NCBI RefSeq assembly: GCF_039545095.1
Contig: NZ_BAABRS010000002.1
Location: 248,001-312,000 of the forward strand
Direction: 5' to 3'
Length of the DNA: 64,000 nt
Source of the DNA: Fodinibius salicampi
GTDB taxonomy: Bacteria > Bacteroidota > Rhodothermia > Balneolales > Balneolaceae
Made by a program: the position numbers and the translations under genes. Below, piece by piece: positions 1 to 9,553 of the stretch; position 1 is the stretch's first letter; each line of letters starts with the position of its first letter. The notes under the pieces were generated by a model. The model was not told where the DNA came from. It saw nothing but the letters and a program-made list of their open reading frames with translations, and made no database searches.

Positions 1-1
1 C

Positions 2-661
2 CTTGGTCTTCATTTTACCTTCTGGATTTCTTCTCTCTATTACACCTCAGTAGCCTCGGCTTCCGTATTGGTTGCTATACATCCTATTATCATGATTTTG
101 GTAGAACGCCTGTGGTTTAAGCGTACATTTGCTAAAACTACTTGGGTTGGAGTTATTCTGGCTTTTGGAGGGGCCGTATTACTGGGTATCAGCGACAGTC
201 AGGCAGAGCAAGCTTTTGCTAACCCTTTGTTAGGAAACGCTATGGCAGTAACGGCAGCCATTATTTTTGTAGTATATCTTCTTATTGGCCAGAAGATTCG
301 TCAAAAGCGAGAGTGGATTGATTATGTGTTTCCGGTTTATTTCTATGCCGCTGTTGCCTGTGTTATTATTGCCCTAAGCATGGGTAAGAACCTTATGGAT
401 ATTTCTACTATTGGGATTTGGGTGGGTGCAGGACTGGCTTTTGGTCCCCAGATATTGGGACATGGAGCTATGAATCTGGCCGTTAAATCTATTTCTCCGA
501 CCCTCTTATCCACTCTTATCCTGGTTGAACCGCTGCTCGCTTCTGTATTGGCCTTTTTCCTGTTTGCCGAGCTGCCGCCACTTTTATCGATTCTAGCAAT
601 GATTATTACCCTGATGGGAGTTGCTTTTACCTGGAGGCGCAGGGCTCATTCACCTGATTAA
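2..661 (+). CDS. EamA/DMT-family transporter, C-terminal part
   Basis: The gene enters from the left edge; the reading frame is open from base 2, so the true start lies outside. The visible 219 residues are very hydrophobic, with about seven membrane segments. They include the run LYYTSVASASVLV, typical of the second half of an EamA (drug/metabolite transporter) repeat, and a closing segment ending in a basic tail WRRRAHSP. The family exports small metabolites or amino acids from the inner membrane; the substrate cannot be told. The stop is TAA at 659-661. An internal TTG at 68 is not a credible start because homologous sequence continues upstream of it. Confidence 0.85.
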   Translation, partial: LGLHFTFWISSLYYTSVASASVLVAIHPIIMILVERLWFKRTFAKTTWVGVILAFGGAVLLGISDSQAEQAFANPLLGNAMAVTAAIIFVVYLLIGQKIRQKREWIDYVFPVYFYAAVACVIIALSMGKNLMDISTIGIWVGAGLAFGPQILGHGAMNLAVKSISPTLLSTLILVEPLLASVLAFFLFAELPPLLSILAMIITLMGVAFTWRRRAHSPD

Positions 662-758
662 TTTCTTGATTTGGGAGGTGATCTCACATGATCATGGTAT
701 TTTTAATACACTCTGATTGTACTATCATCAGCATTAAATTTTAAATCTACTGTTGGTA

Positions 759-3185
759 ATGAATCGGTATTTACGGCCTTTTTTTCTTTGCTTTTCTGTC
801 TTCTTATTGGCTTCGCAAGGGCTGTCTGCCCAAACGTTGACCGTTGTCAACGAAACTACACTTAAGAGTATTCCTAACGTATATATCTATAATGAAGGTC
901 GTAATAAAGTTGCGTCCACGGATTTAGATGGGAAGGCTGATCTGACAAAGTTTGCAGAAGGGGATACCCTGCATTTTCAGCATCCATCCTACCAGGGATT
1001 ACAATTATTATTTAAGGAAGTTGAAGAGCGCAATTTCCGAATTGCCCTCACAGAGCGGCCGGTTATTATGGATGAGATTTTTGTATCGGCTAATAAGCGT
1101 GAGCAAAAAATCACGGATATTCCACAGAAAGTAACGCGTATTTCCGAGGATCAGGTGATATTCCATAATCCACAGACATCAGCTGATCTGCTGCAAAGTT
1201 CAGGAAAAGTATTTGTCCAGAAAAGCCAGATGGGCGGAGGAAGTCCGATGTTGCGAGGCTTTGCAGCAAACTCGGTATTGCTTTCGGTCGACGGTGTCCG
1301 TATGAATAATGCCATATTCCGAAGCGGGAATTTACAGAATGTCATTTCAGTTGATCCTAACGCGGTCGAAGGAACAGAAGTACTTTTCGGTCCGGGTTCA
1401 ATAATCTATGGCAGTGACGCACTCGGAGGAGTTATGAACTTCCAAACCAAAAATCCGGAGCTCTCTTATTCCGCAGCGGAAAAGCTGTTTGAGTTGAACA
1501 GCATGGGACGATATAGTACGGCTAACAATGAACGGACTTTTCATGCGGATGCTGCAGTTGGTTTTGAAAAGTGGGGGCTATTGAGCAGTGTTACCTACAG
1601 TTACTTTGGTGATTTGAGGTCGGGAGGAAATTTTTATGAAGACTATCCGGAATTCGGAAAACGCCGGGAATATATCGTTCGCAGAAATGGAAAGGATATG
1701 ATCGTCCCAAATGATGATGTTAGGATACAGCGATTTTCCGGCTATGAGCAATTGAATCTGATGCAAAAGGTACGCTATAATCCATCGGGGCGATGGCATT
1801 TGAATTATGGATTCCATTTTGCTACTACCGGTAATATTCCGCGTTACGACCGACTGATTCAGCGTGAGAATGGAGATAGCGGAGACCTCGTAAATGCAGA
1901 GTGGTATTACGGTCCACAGATATGGATGATGAATACCTTGAATATAGATTATACGGGACAGACAAAATGGTATGATAAAGTAAGTGCGGTGTTTTCACGT
2001 CAATGGTTCCAGGAGAGCAGAAATGACCGGAAATTTGAAAATACCAAGCTACGAAACAGGGAAGAAAATGTAGATGTCTATACCGCAAATATCGACTTTG
2101 ATAAGCAGTGGAATGAAGATAAAGAGCTATTCTACGGGGTAGAATCTGTTTATAATTTTGTGGAATCAGAAGCCGTGGAAACCGATATTGTAAGCGGAGA
2201 ACAAGCCCCGGTTGCCACCCGCTATCCCGATGAGGGAAGTACCTATATACAGTTAGCTGCATATACCAAATATCAGCAGGATTTATCTGCCAGTCTTACA
2301 GCCGAAGCTGGCGCGAGATATAGCCATATTTTGCTGGAGTCGCGTTTTAGTGATAACTATTATGATTTTCCTTTTAGCACCATTGATATTAATACGGGTG
2401 CATTAAGCGGAAACCTGGGATTGATTTACCGACCTCTTGACGATTTACAGTTCAACTTAAACGCGTCAACCGGGTTTCGGGCACCCAATGTGGATGACGC
2501 TTCTAAAATATTTGATTCCGAGCCGGGAACGGTAATTATGCCTAATGCCGACTTGGGGCCGGAATATTCCTATAACTTAGATTTTACGGTTATTAAAGAT
2601 TTTGATGAGAGGGCCCGGTTGGAGATCAATACCTACTACACCTGGCTGGAGGATGCTATGGTGAGGCGTCCCTTTGAATTTAATGGGCAGGATTCCATCC
2701 GCTATGATGGACAGATGAGTAAGGTAGAAGCCGTAGTAAACAGTGGACAGGCCTATGTGTACGGGGCTTCCGTGGGACTCTCAACAGAAATAAGTACTCA
2801 TATTGCCCTTCAATCGGAGTTGACCTACACCCGGGGCAGGGATCGCATCAATGATGAGCCGTTGCGCCATGTAGCCCCCCTGTTTGGACGTATCGGAATC
2901 ACCTATAAAGGAGACAGAATACGGACAGAAATCTATTCTGAATTTAACGGTCAAAAACCTATTTCTGACTTTTCTCCCTCTGAGCGAAGTAAACCACACC
3001 TTTATACCGAGGACGGATCGCCGGCATGGGCTACTTTAAACGCAAAAGCATCCTATCATTTGAATGAAGATATAATGCTCAACGCCGGGGTAGAAAACAT
3101 TTTTGATAAGCATTATCGCCCGTATTCTTCCGGTATTAGTGCTCCCGGTAGAAATGTATCAGTAGCATTGAGGGCCCATCTTTGA
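759..3185 (+). CDS. TonB-dependent outer-membrane receptor
   Basis: About 808 residues, a usual length for the family. An ATG at 759 gives a clean signal peptide (MNRYLRPFFLCFSVFLLASQ, cleaved near GLSA-Q); a TTG 6 bases upstream is less likely. Residues about 25-95 look like a carboxypeptidase-regulatory-like beta domain. The plug follows at about 115-235 with the motifs SPMLRGFAAN, VDGVRMNNA and YGSDALGGV, and then a 22-strand-type barrel. The C-terminus contains a typical NIFDKHYRPYSSG segment and ends in an alternating beta strand. It imports a scarce nutrient using TonB energy. The plug sequence resembles heme/siderophore and vitamin receptors (established family features), but the ligand is unknown. 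No SusD-like partner lies next to it. Confidence 0.92.
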   Translation: MNRYLRPFFLCFSVFLLASQGLSAQTLTVVNETTLKSIPNVYIYNEGRNKVASTDLDGKADLTKFAEGDTLHFQHPSYQGLQLLFKEVEERNFRIALTERPVIMDEIFVSANKREQKITDIPQKVTRISEDQVIFHNPQTSADLLQSSGKVFVQKSQMGGGSPMLRGFAANSVLLSVDGVRMNNAIFRSGNLQNVISVDPNAVEGTEVLFGPGSIIYGSDALGGVMNFQTKNPELSYSAAEKLFELNSMGRYSTANNERTFHADAAVGFEKWGLLSSVTYSYFGDLRSGGNFYEDYPEFGKRREYIVRRNGKDMIVPNDDVRIQRFSGYEQLNLMQKVRYNPSGRWHLNYGFHFATTGNIPRYDRLIQRENGDSGDLVNAEWYYGPQIWMMNTLNIDYTGQTKWYDKVSAVFSRQWFQESRNDRKFENTKLRNREENVDVYTANIDFDKQWNEDKELFYGVESVYNFVESEAVETDIVSGEQAPVATRYPDEGSTYIQLAAYTKYQQDLSASLTAEAGARYSHILLESRFSDNYYDFPFSTIDINTGALSGNLGLIYRPLDDLQFNLNASTGFRAPNVDDASKIFDSEPGTVIMPNADLGPEYSYNLDFTVIKDFDERARLEINTYYTWLEDAMVRRPFEFNGQDSIRYDGQMSKVEAVVNSGQAYVYGASVGLSTEISTHIALQSELTYTRGRDRINDEPLRHVAPLFGRIGITYKGDRIRTEIYSEFNGQKPISDFSPSERSKPHLYTEDGSPAWATLNAKASYHLNEDIMLNAGVENIFDKHYRPYSSGISAPGRNVSVALRAHL

Positions 3186-3357
3186 ATAAGTTTTCTATCA
3201 TCTGGTGAATGTAAAATTCATACTATACAACTTTGTTAAAAGCATAAATTCACTGAAAAATATGATTTACCTCTTTTTTTCCTATTTTGAGAGGAGAAAA
3301 TATGTGACGTTTGGTGTTCGGATGAGATAATAACGTGGCTTTTTGGTAACTAAACTA

Positions 3358-4866
3358 ATGGTTATGAATAGTTGTACGGAGCGTACAATAGGAATCGGAC
3401 TTGCAGTAGTGCTTAGCTGTTCGCTTTGGCTGGGAGGATGTGGTTCCGGCAATGAATCCCCTGTAGATGATAGGGGACTTTCAATTAGAGTTACCGAACC
3501 GGTGCAGCGCGATTTTGATAAGATCAAGGAGGATGGCGTTCTTCGTATGATTACCCGTTACAGTTCTAATACCTATTTCCTCCATCAGGGAATTGAATGG
3601 GGCTTTGAATACGAACTTGTGAGTCGGTTTGCCAGAGAACATGACTTAGCTCTGGAAGTAGTAATCACCGGTATTAATGAAAGTCCGTATGATTTATTGA
3701 ATAGCGGGAAAGGAGATCTTATTGCCGCCAATTATGCAGCAACACCCGAACGTCAGCGATATGTTGATTTTACGCGTCCCTATAACTTGGTAGATCAAGT
3801 GTTGGTTTATTCCTCTGAACTGGATAATCCTCCCCAGACTATTGAAGAACTGGCGCAAAGCGGATTATCAGTAACGGTCCGAAGCAATAGTTCCTATTTC
3901 CATCGCATGCAGGATTTGAAAGAAGAGGGAGTTGATATTGACGTAAATTTGGTACCTAACGAAAAAGATACGGAGTCGTTGTTGTTTGATGTCTCACAAG
4001 GAAAGTATGAGGTAACGGTGGCAGACGATAATATTTTTCAGGCTGCTTTTTCCTATATGGATGGATTGGTACAGGGGCCTACCATCGCAGAGAAAGATAC
4101 TATTGCCTGGGCGGTGCGCAATAATGCTCCTGAATTGAAAAAAGAGCTTAATAATTATTTAGAGGGACATTTTCAGCTAAGAGAGGACAAAGAACCCAAG
4201 CGATCGCTCTTTTTGCAGGTTCTTCGTAAACGATATTTTGAGGGAGGACGGCGATTAGCCAACTATTATAGTCCCAACCCCAGTATTGGAGAGTCAGACG
4301 GTATATCTCCATATGATGATTTGATAAAATCGGTAGCAGATTCAGCGGGAATAAATTGGCTAATGGTTACTTCAGTTGTAGCTCAGGAGACAAAGTTTAA
4401 TCCCCGTGCCAAGAGTTGGGCCGGTGCGATGGGCTTAATGCAGGTGATGCCCCAATACTCCGAGGTTTCGGATACAACGCTGCTTTATAATGAAGAAATC
4501 AATGTACGGGAGGGGGTGCGTATTCTGAAGAGGCATTTAGATCATTATTCCTATATGGACAGTACAAATCAGTGGTCTTTTTCTTTGGCCGCTTATAATG
4601 TAGGAGAGGGACATCTGGCCGATGCCCGTAGGCTGGCAATAGATCAGAATAAAAACCCCAATGAGTGGGAACCGGTAGCCGATGCCTTGCTAAAGTTAAT
4701 GCACAGGAGCTATTATCGTAAAGCGCGCCACGGTTTTTGTCGGGGTATAGAAACCGTCCGATATGTGCGGGAGGTCAAGAACAGGTATGAAATTTACCGG
4801 AATGTTTTGACTATGCGGCAGTTAGAGCTGAATCAGTCCTCACCCGGGGTTTTGGGATTTTTCTAG
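3358..4866 (+). CDS. MltF-like lytic transglycosylase lipoprotein
   Basis: About 502 residues starting at ATG 3358; another ATG lies at 3364. The N-terminus has a signal sequence with the lipobox LGGC, so it should be lipid-anchored. Residues about 45-280 form a family-3 periplasmic solute-binding domain (GFEYELVSRFA, GKGDLIAANYAATPER, RYVDFTRPY). Residues about 320-450 form an SLT domain with the catalytic Glu in VVAQETKFNP (codon 4387-4389) followed by AGAMGLMQVMPQ and SLAAYNVGEGH. The two-domain order is that of MltF, which cleaves peptidoglycan glycan strands to 1,6-anhydro-muropeptides, with the binding domain as a sensor or regulator. The TAG stop at 4864-4866 lies inside a terminal inverted repeat. 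Confidence 0.9.
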   Translation: MVMNSCTERTIGIGLAVVLSCSLWLGGCGSGNESPVDDRGLSIRVTEPVQRDFDKIKEDGVLRMITRYSSNTYFLHQGIEWGFEYELVSRFAREHDLALEVVITGINESPYDLLNSGKGDLIAANYAATPERQRYVDFTRPYNLVDQVLVYSSELDNPPQTIEELAQSGLSVTVRSNSSYFHRMQDLKEEGVDIDVNLVPNEKDTESLLFDVSQGKYEVTVADDNIFQAAFSYMDGLVQGPTIAEKDTIAWAVRNNAPELKKELNNYLEGHFQLREDKEPKRSLFLQVLRKRYFEGGRRLANYYSPNPSIGESDGISPYDDLIKSVADSAGINWLMVTSVVAQETKFNPRAKSWAGAMGLMQVMPQYSEVSDTTLLYNEEINVREGVRILKRHLDHYSYMDSTNQWSFSLAAYNVGEGHLADARRLAIDQNKNPNEWEPVADALLKLMHRSYYRKARHGFCRGIETVRYVREVKNRYEIYRNVLTMRQLELNQSSPGVLGFF

Positions 4867-5028
4867 GAGCCTGTCGGACTTAGGAAATCGTAACGAAAAT
4901 GTGTCAGTTTGAGGCAGATTTTGGGATCTTTTGAGGCGGATAGCGGGTTATTTAACAAAAAAGAGCTCGTAATCTGGCCAAACTGGTGCTTTTGCAGTAG
5001 GTTTAAGCTAAGTTCGACAGGCTCCTAG
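4863..5028. repeat. 166-bp MITE-like element with terminal inverted repeats
   Basis: The left arm at 4863-4883 and the right arm at 5008-5028 are 21 bases each and match at 20 positions as inverted repeats (shared core GAGCCTGTCG and its complement CGACAGGCTC). The element sits between two convergent genes. The TAG stop of the MltF-like gene (4864-4866) and the TAG stop of the phosphatase gene on the other strand (5025-5027) both lie in the arms. No reading frame is present inside. The form fits a non-autonomous inverted-repeat element or an unusual bidirectional terminator. No clear target duplication longer than TTT is seen. Confidence 0.7.
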
Positions 5029-6758
5029 TTTACCTTAAGGACTATAAGAGTGATGTCATCATACTGTATCCCGTGGGCATAAGACTGTACCTCGTCAATA
5101 ATTGCCTGTTTGATTTTTTCGGAGGATTTTGATCGATTTTTTTTGATGCAAGTAAGCAGCCGTTCTTCCCCAAACTCCTCCGTTTCTGCAGGATTTTTAG
5201 CTTCCGTAACGCCATCTGTATATAAAACCAGCAGGTCTCCTGAGGAAAGTTCAACAGTTGCTTCTTTATAAGGTGTAGTAGTAGGCATGGCCCCTAAAAT
5301 CAATCCGCCTTCTTGTAGCTCAACAGGGGTATCGCTTCCTTTACGGAGAAGAATCGGTGGATTGTGCCCCGCATTTACATAGCGAAGGGTGGATGCTTCG
5401 GGATTAAAGATGGCCCAGAAAAAGGTGATAAACTTATCGTTCGGTGTATTCTGATAGATAAGATCGTTCACTTGGTCAGATGCCTGGGCCAAGGTAATAT
5501 CAATGGGCAGCAGGATGTGTAACATCGCCTGAAGATTAGCCATCAGCAATGCTGCCGGCATACCTTTGCCGGTTACATCGGCAATTGCCAGCAATAAATG
5601 GTCGGCTGGAGTTTTTAAAATATCAAAATAGTCTCCGCCAACCTGTGCCGATGAGATGTTCTGTGCCGCAATATCGAGCTGCTCACACTCGGGAATAGGA
5701 TCCGGTAGTAATCCTTTTTGTATGCTCTTGGCAATGGATAACTCCTCTTCAAGACGTTCTTTTTCAATACGTTCCTCGAGCAAAAAGGTCTTTTGGATCG
5801 AGAGGAGCGCAAGGTTACCGAGCGATTGCAGGAAGTTAAAATCGGAGCTACTGTATTCCTCACCATTTGCCCGCGGTCCGACTCCGATCACAGCTATTTT
5901 TTCACTTTGGAACCGCAAGCCGATTACCGCATGGATTTCATTTTTTTGAAGGAAGGGAATGTGCTTAGCAATTTCCTCGTCTACTTGGGTTACATCCTCT
6001 TCAAGTTCAAAAAGAGCAGTAATTTCATCATCGTTCGCTTCATTTTGGATACCACTGGTGGTAACAAACCTGCGTTGTTGTTCGTGTTCCAGTATAAAGA
6101 AAAACTTACGGATGAGCATCTGTCCCAACATGGCAAATTTAAAGATCCGGATGATCTCATCCCGATCTACCATGATGTTGAAATCTTTGCTCAGATCTAA
6201 AAGTGTATTGAGTTCATAAACTTTTCGGTCCAGCTGCCGGTTAATTTTTCGGAGTTCCCCAAACATGCGTGAGTTGGCAATTGCAACTGATGAAATTATT
6301 GAAAGGCTTTCTATAAAGGCAATTTCGTCGTCTGTTAGAGGCTGGTCGTTTCCTTTTGCGCCGAGGCAAAGAAAACCGATATGGTTATTACTGGTTTGCA
6401 GGTTAAATAAGGTAGAGTGCTCTTTTTCCTCAATTACCTCCGGAAGATCCACATCATCAATTCCGGTTTGTATTACTGATCTATCCTGAAGATCTTGGGG
6501 AGAAGAAAAGGAGATGGTTTCGCCTTCCTGGGGCCAGTGGCGACCTTTTGACTTGGAAACCTCATAGAGATTCCGTGCGGGATGGTAGATTAAAATCATG
6601 GCCTGGCTGACCATTAGTTTACCCATGGTAATAAACAGCAGGTTGTTTAGGACAAAGTCCATATCGTGAGACTCCACGAGCATGCGGGAAGTCTCGAGCA
6701 GGGCCGTTAATTCAAAGCGGGATTCGCGGTCAGTGGAATGTTTGGTTGAGTGACTCAA
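5025..6758 (-). CDS. GAF-domain PP2C phosphatase (RsbU-like)
   Basis: 577 residues with a TTG start at 6758, four bases after the stop of the upstream kinase gene. Two GAF-like sensor regions (about 10-165 and 185-340) are joined by a helical linker. A SpoIIE/PP2C domain (about 365-577) carries the metal-binding aspartates in VGGDYFD, ADVTGKGMPAALL, YTDGVTEA and DDITLIV. In partner-switch systems such phosphatases dephosphorylate the STAS anti-anti-sigma protein. The order STAS, kinase, phosphatase in one minus-strand operon fits that role. No sigma factor is next to it, so the final target is unknown. The GAF regions probably sense a ligand or a phosphorelay signal (inference). Confidence 0.9.
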   Translation of the reverse strand: MSHSTKHSTDRESRFELTALLETSRMLVESHDMDFVLNNLLFITMGKLMVSQAMILIYHPARNLYEVSKSKGRHWPQEGETISFSSPQDLQDRSVIQTGIDDVDLPEVIEEKEHSTLFNLQTSNNHIGFLCLGAKGNDQPLTDDEIAFIESLSIISSVAIANSRMFGELRKINRQLDRKVYELNTLLDLSKDFNIMVDRDEIIRIFKFAMLGQMLIRKFFFILEHEQQRRFVTTSGIQNEANDDEITALFELEEDVTQVDEEIAKHIPFLQKNEIHAVIGLRFQSEKIAVIGVGPRANGEEYSSSDFNFLQSLGNLALLSIQKTFLLEERIEKERLEEELSIAKSIQKGLLPDPIPECEQLDIAAQNISSAQVGGDYFDILKTPADHLLLAIADVTGKGMPAALLMANLQAMLHILLPIDITLAQASDQVNDLIYQNTPNDKFITFFWAIFNPEASTLRYVNAGHNPPILLRKGSDTPVELQEGGLILGAMPTTTPYKEATVELSSGDLLVLYTDGVTEAKNPAETEEFGEERLLTCIKKNRSKSSEKIKQAIIDEVQSYAHGIQYDDITLIVLKVN

Positions 6759-6762
6759 AGTG

Positions 6763-7185
6763 TTATTTTCTTTTTGTCATACGAATGGTATTAGTCGACT
6801 CGTCTGTTTGATATTCCACCTCATCCATCAGCTCGCGGATAAGATAAACACCCACTCCCCCTCTTTTTTTGCGTTTAATCTTTTCTCGAATATCTGGTTT
6901 TTTATAATTATTGGGATCGAAAGCATTTCCGGTATCCAGCAGTGCTATCCAAAGTTCAGATTGATCGCAGCCGAGTTCTATATCAACAGCCTTTTGCCGA
7001 TCGTTTTTATAGGCATGTTTGATAATATTGGTATAGGCCTCATCTACAGCTAGGCGTATATCTGCTATTTCCTGCTCAGTGAAACCACATTCTGAGGCAT
7101 GGTTGGCCACAAAGTTACGTACCTTGGAAAGATATTCCGTGGAAGCGGGTACAGAAATATTATATGTAGTAGTTGATTCAGACAA
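6763..7185 (-). CDS. Anti-sigma factor kinase (RsbW-like HATPase)
   Basis: 140 residues with a TTG start at 7185, eight bases after the stop of the STAS gene. It is a GHKL ATPase of the RsbW/SpoIIAB type. The N box is in ADIRLAVDEAYTNIIKHA, the G1 box in LLDTGNAFDP and the G2 region in RGGVGVYLIRELMDEV. Such proteins bind a sigma factor or another target, and phosphorylate the partner STAS protein on serine or threonine. It is translationally packed between the STAS and phosphatase genes. The cognate sigma factor is not in this window. Confidence 0.9.
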   Translation of the reverse strand: MSESTTTYNISVPASTEYLSKVRNFVANHASECGFTEQEIADIRLAVDEAYTNIIKHAYKNDRQKAVDIELGCDQSELWIALLDTGNAFDPNNYKKPDIREKIKRKKRGGVGVYLIRELMDEVEYQTDESTNTIRMTKRK

Positions 7186-7193
7186 ATTTGAGC

Positions 7194-7553
7194 CTATTCA
7201 CTTTCTTCATTTTCGAACTTTCGGATCGCTTCTTCTTCTTTTTGAACAATATCATATAGCGTAGGGAAGCCAAGCAGATCAAAAACATTATATACCTTTG
7301 GATTCATATTGCTCAACTTAATATCTCCGCCCATATCTCTCACGTCTTCAATATATGCCATAAATACACCGAGACCGGCGCTTGCAATATATTCGAGTTC
7401 CTCGCAGTTGACGATAATAAGGTGCTGATTATTATCAATAAGTCGTTTCAGAGCATTTTCGAGTTGCGAAGCGGTATGGGCATCCAGCTCACCGGAAAGT
7501 TCTAAGACATCATAGTCGTCCACTTTTTTATGGTTGATGCTAAAATTTTTCAT
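7194..7553 (-). CDS. STAS-domain anti-anti-sigma factor
   Basis: 119 residues, first gene of the partner-switch operon, with an ATG start at 7553. The STAS fold is clear: LSGELDAHTASQLENALKRL, then LIIVNCEELEYIASAGLGVF, where the serine in IASAGL is the usual phosphorylation site. The C-terminal tail is rich in Glu. In its dephosphorylated form it should bind the RsbW-like kinase and free that kinase's target. The 345-base gap upstream (7554-7898) holds no gene; a minus-strand terminator for the next gene lies at 7724-7762. Confidence 0.92.
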   Translation of the reverse strand: MKNFSINHKKVDDYDVLELSGELDAHTASQLENALKRLIDNNQHLIIVNCEELEYIASAGLGVFMAYIEDVRDMGGDIKLSNMNPKVYNVFDLLGFPTLYDIVQKEEEAIRKFENEESE

Positions 7554-7723
7554 TGCTGCATTTTTAGAATTAGATATCGTTTGCCGGATGAATTAAAGTA
7601 CCTAACATAATAAAAAATACCATTCATGCTGTGAAAAAAGAACAATTTCCGTATCATTCTAAATTCCAATGGAATGGACAAATGGAGGAATAACTTATTA
7701 TACGAAAAAAGTTAAGAGAGGAT

Positions 7724-7762
7724 TCAAAAAAATAAGGCCTCACAAGTATCAGTTGTGAGGCC
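7724..7762 (-). terminator. Rho-independent terminator (minus strand)
   Basis: The arms GGCCTCACAA (7736-7745) and TTGTGAGGCC (7753-7762) are a perfect 10-bp inverted repeat with a 7-base loop. Read on the minus strand, the stem is followed by TTATTTTTTT (complement of 7726-7735). It lies about 140 bases beyond the stop of the minus-strand hydrolase gene and should end that transcript before the STAS operon. Confidence 0.85.
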
Positions 7763-7898
7763 CTGACTATTCATCAAGAGAGACGCTACTTGAGCGCATA
7801 TCAAGTTACAATATTTCACCAATATGAAGCAAATATTTTCTTAACATTAATTTTCACTTCATAACAGGGGGATTATGTTGTCTTTCGTTCTCGCTATT

Positions 7899-8816
7899 TT
7901 ATTGTGTGCCAATGTATTTTAGAAAACAGGAAGTTTCCTTTATAACACTGGATACTGATTGAGATAAGAGTGAGCTGCAAATAACATGAGTTTGAGCGTG
8001 CGGAAAGGCGACACTTTTGCGATATTTTGAAGAAGTGCCTAGTTTAGGCATCATATTTTGAATCGCTTTTACCGAAACCACCTTATCTTGCAGTTGTTTA
8101 TTTTTGTAATAATATCCGGCCAAAACGGGACAATGAACCTTCTTATAGGTCGGAGAATGCATATGTTGGTCAATAAACTTACCCAGCGCTAATGCCCCCT
8201 GCAATGCATAGGATGTATACCAGATACGTTCTTCAGCTTTCGTTGCAGCACTTTCCTTAATAGGATATGACTTTCCAGGTATAATGCTGAGCATATTTCG
8301 GCTGAGTGGCCACTGTAAAAGCTTTTGCTTGATGCCATAAAACCGGATGAGCGGAGAGTAGAGTATGAGACTGCTGATATTTTCTCTAAAAGATGAAGTG
8401 GCTGCGAGAAAAAGAGCAAGCGATCCACCGGTGGAGGTCCCCATGAGAATTACTTTGCGACCAATCTTTCGTCCTATAGCAAAGGCAAAGCGTGCGGAAT
8501 CTATTAATTTTTGTTCTGTTAGGTTCCTTAGGGGATTCGGAGAACGAATTCCGTGTTCTTCGAGCCGGCTCAGATAAAGATGTGCGCCCAGCTGGTCAGC
8601 AATTTTTTTATGCACCGGATCGCCTTCTGGGTGGGAAGCACGGAATCCATGCAAATAGACGATAGCATATTCGGTCTGTCTGTGCTTCTTATCCTCCTGC
8701 CAAATAATATTAGCCTCAGCACCGGGCCTTAAATTGCAGTCTGATTCTTTCTCAGATAAGAAATCATCGAGCTGAGAAAGCTTATCAGGAATAGCATCCG
8801 GCGATATGATAGTCAT
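7899..8816 (-). CDS. Alpha/beta hydrolase
   Basis: 305 residues with an ATG start at 8816. The strand-turn motif AIVYLHGFRASHPEGDP carries the HG of the oxyanion region. The nucleophile elbow is GTSTGGS with the serine in the fourth position of the usual GxSxG. A late histidine in AFPHAQTHVI is the likely catalytic His, and an acid is expected near YYYKNKQLQDKVVS. No signal peptide is seen, so it is probably cytoplasmic. The family includes monoacylglycerol lipases and carboxylesterases; the substrate is unknown. The terminator at 7724-7762 lies downstream. Confidence 0.8.
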   Translation of the reverse strand: MTIISPDAIPDKLSQLDDFLSEKESDCNLRPGAEANIIWQEDKKHRQTEYAIVYLHGFRASHPEGDPVHKKIADQLGAHLYLSRLEEHGIRSPNPLRNLTEQKLIDSARFAFAIGRKIGRKVILMGTSTGGSLALFLAATSSFRENISSLILYSPLIRFYGIKQKLLQWPLSRNMLSIIPGKSYPIKESAATKAEERIWYTSYALQGALALGKFIDQHMHSPTYKKVHCPVLAGYYYKNKQLQDKVVSVKAIQNMMPKLGTSSKYRKSVAFPHAQTHVICSSLLSQSVSSVIKETSCFLKYIGTQ

Positions 8817-8855
8817 AAGTGCACACTCATAAATAAAAAGCTAACCAGTATTTAT

Positions 8856-9347
8856 TTATTGAGCTGTTGATACCCAGGAATTGGCTCCATAATTCTCTTT
8901 AATTTGAGCTTGGAGGTTTCGGGCAGCTTCTTGTGTGGAAAGTCGTCCCAGCCGAACGCGAAACCAGATATCACCGGTTTCCTCATTCCCATGCTGAACG
9001 ACAAAGGCATTCTCAAATCCGCGATTTTGCCACTTTTTAATTTGCTCTTCAGCCTTCCTGCGCGATCGCCACGCCTCTACCTGTACGGCAAAGTTCCCGT
9101 CTTCATCAAAGGCAACATCCATGCGCTCTTCCTCCTCTTCAGCTTCTTGGGCTTTTTTAGCGGCTTTAATGCTGTCAGCTCGGGCAATGCTATCTTGCCG
9201 CTCTTCCAGGTGCTGCTGGCGGACTTCCTCCAGGGAATCCTGCCGGGCTTGCTCGGCCTTTCTTTGTTCTTCTTCACTTGGACCGCAGCCGACTATCCCT
9301 CCGGTTATAAAAATTATTGCCAGTAAAAGTATGGTATATCTTTTCAT
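8856..9347 (-). CDS. SPOR-domain lipoprotein
   Basis: 163 residues. The N-terminus MKRYTILLLAIIFITGGIVG-C is a lipoprotein signal with the lipobox GIVGC. Residues about 25-80 are a strongly charged Glu/Arg/Lys helix, probably coiled coil. A SPOR domain fills about 85-160 (FAVQVEAWRSRRKAEEQIKKW, FRVRLGRLSTQEAARNLQAQI). SPOR domains bind denuded glycan strands at division sites. The product is probably tethered to a membrane and reaches the septal wall through the coiled coil. Confidence 0.88.
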   Translation of the reverse strand: MKRYTILLLAIIFITGGIVGCGPSEEEQRKAEQARQDSLEEVRQQHLEERQDSIARADSIKAAKKAQEAEEEEERMDVAFDEDGNFAVQVEAWRSRRKAEEQIKKWQNRGFENAFVVQHGNEETGDIWFRVRLGRLSTQEAARNLQAQIKENYGANSWVSTAQ

Positions 9348-9553
9348 GATGGGAATTTATATAGTTGGAAAATGCGTATTCAGAAATCATAGTTTGAACT
9401 TCAATTACATAAAGTAGTTCCAAATGAACCCTACAGTTTCAAGTTGCTATAATGATGGTTTCTATTTAGATTTGATCTAAATATTTCACGCCTTATAGCT
9501 TAAATTCCGGTATTTTAGACACAAAGATACATAGAAAATCACCGCCGTGGTAT

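Noticed and set aside
1578-2262. Minus-strand frames inside the TonB receptor gene
   Set aside because: They are shadows of the coding strand and lack protein features.
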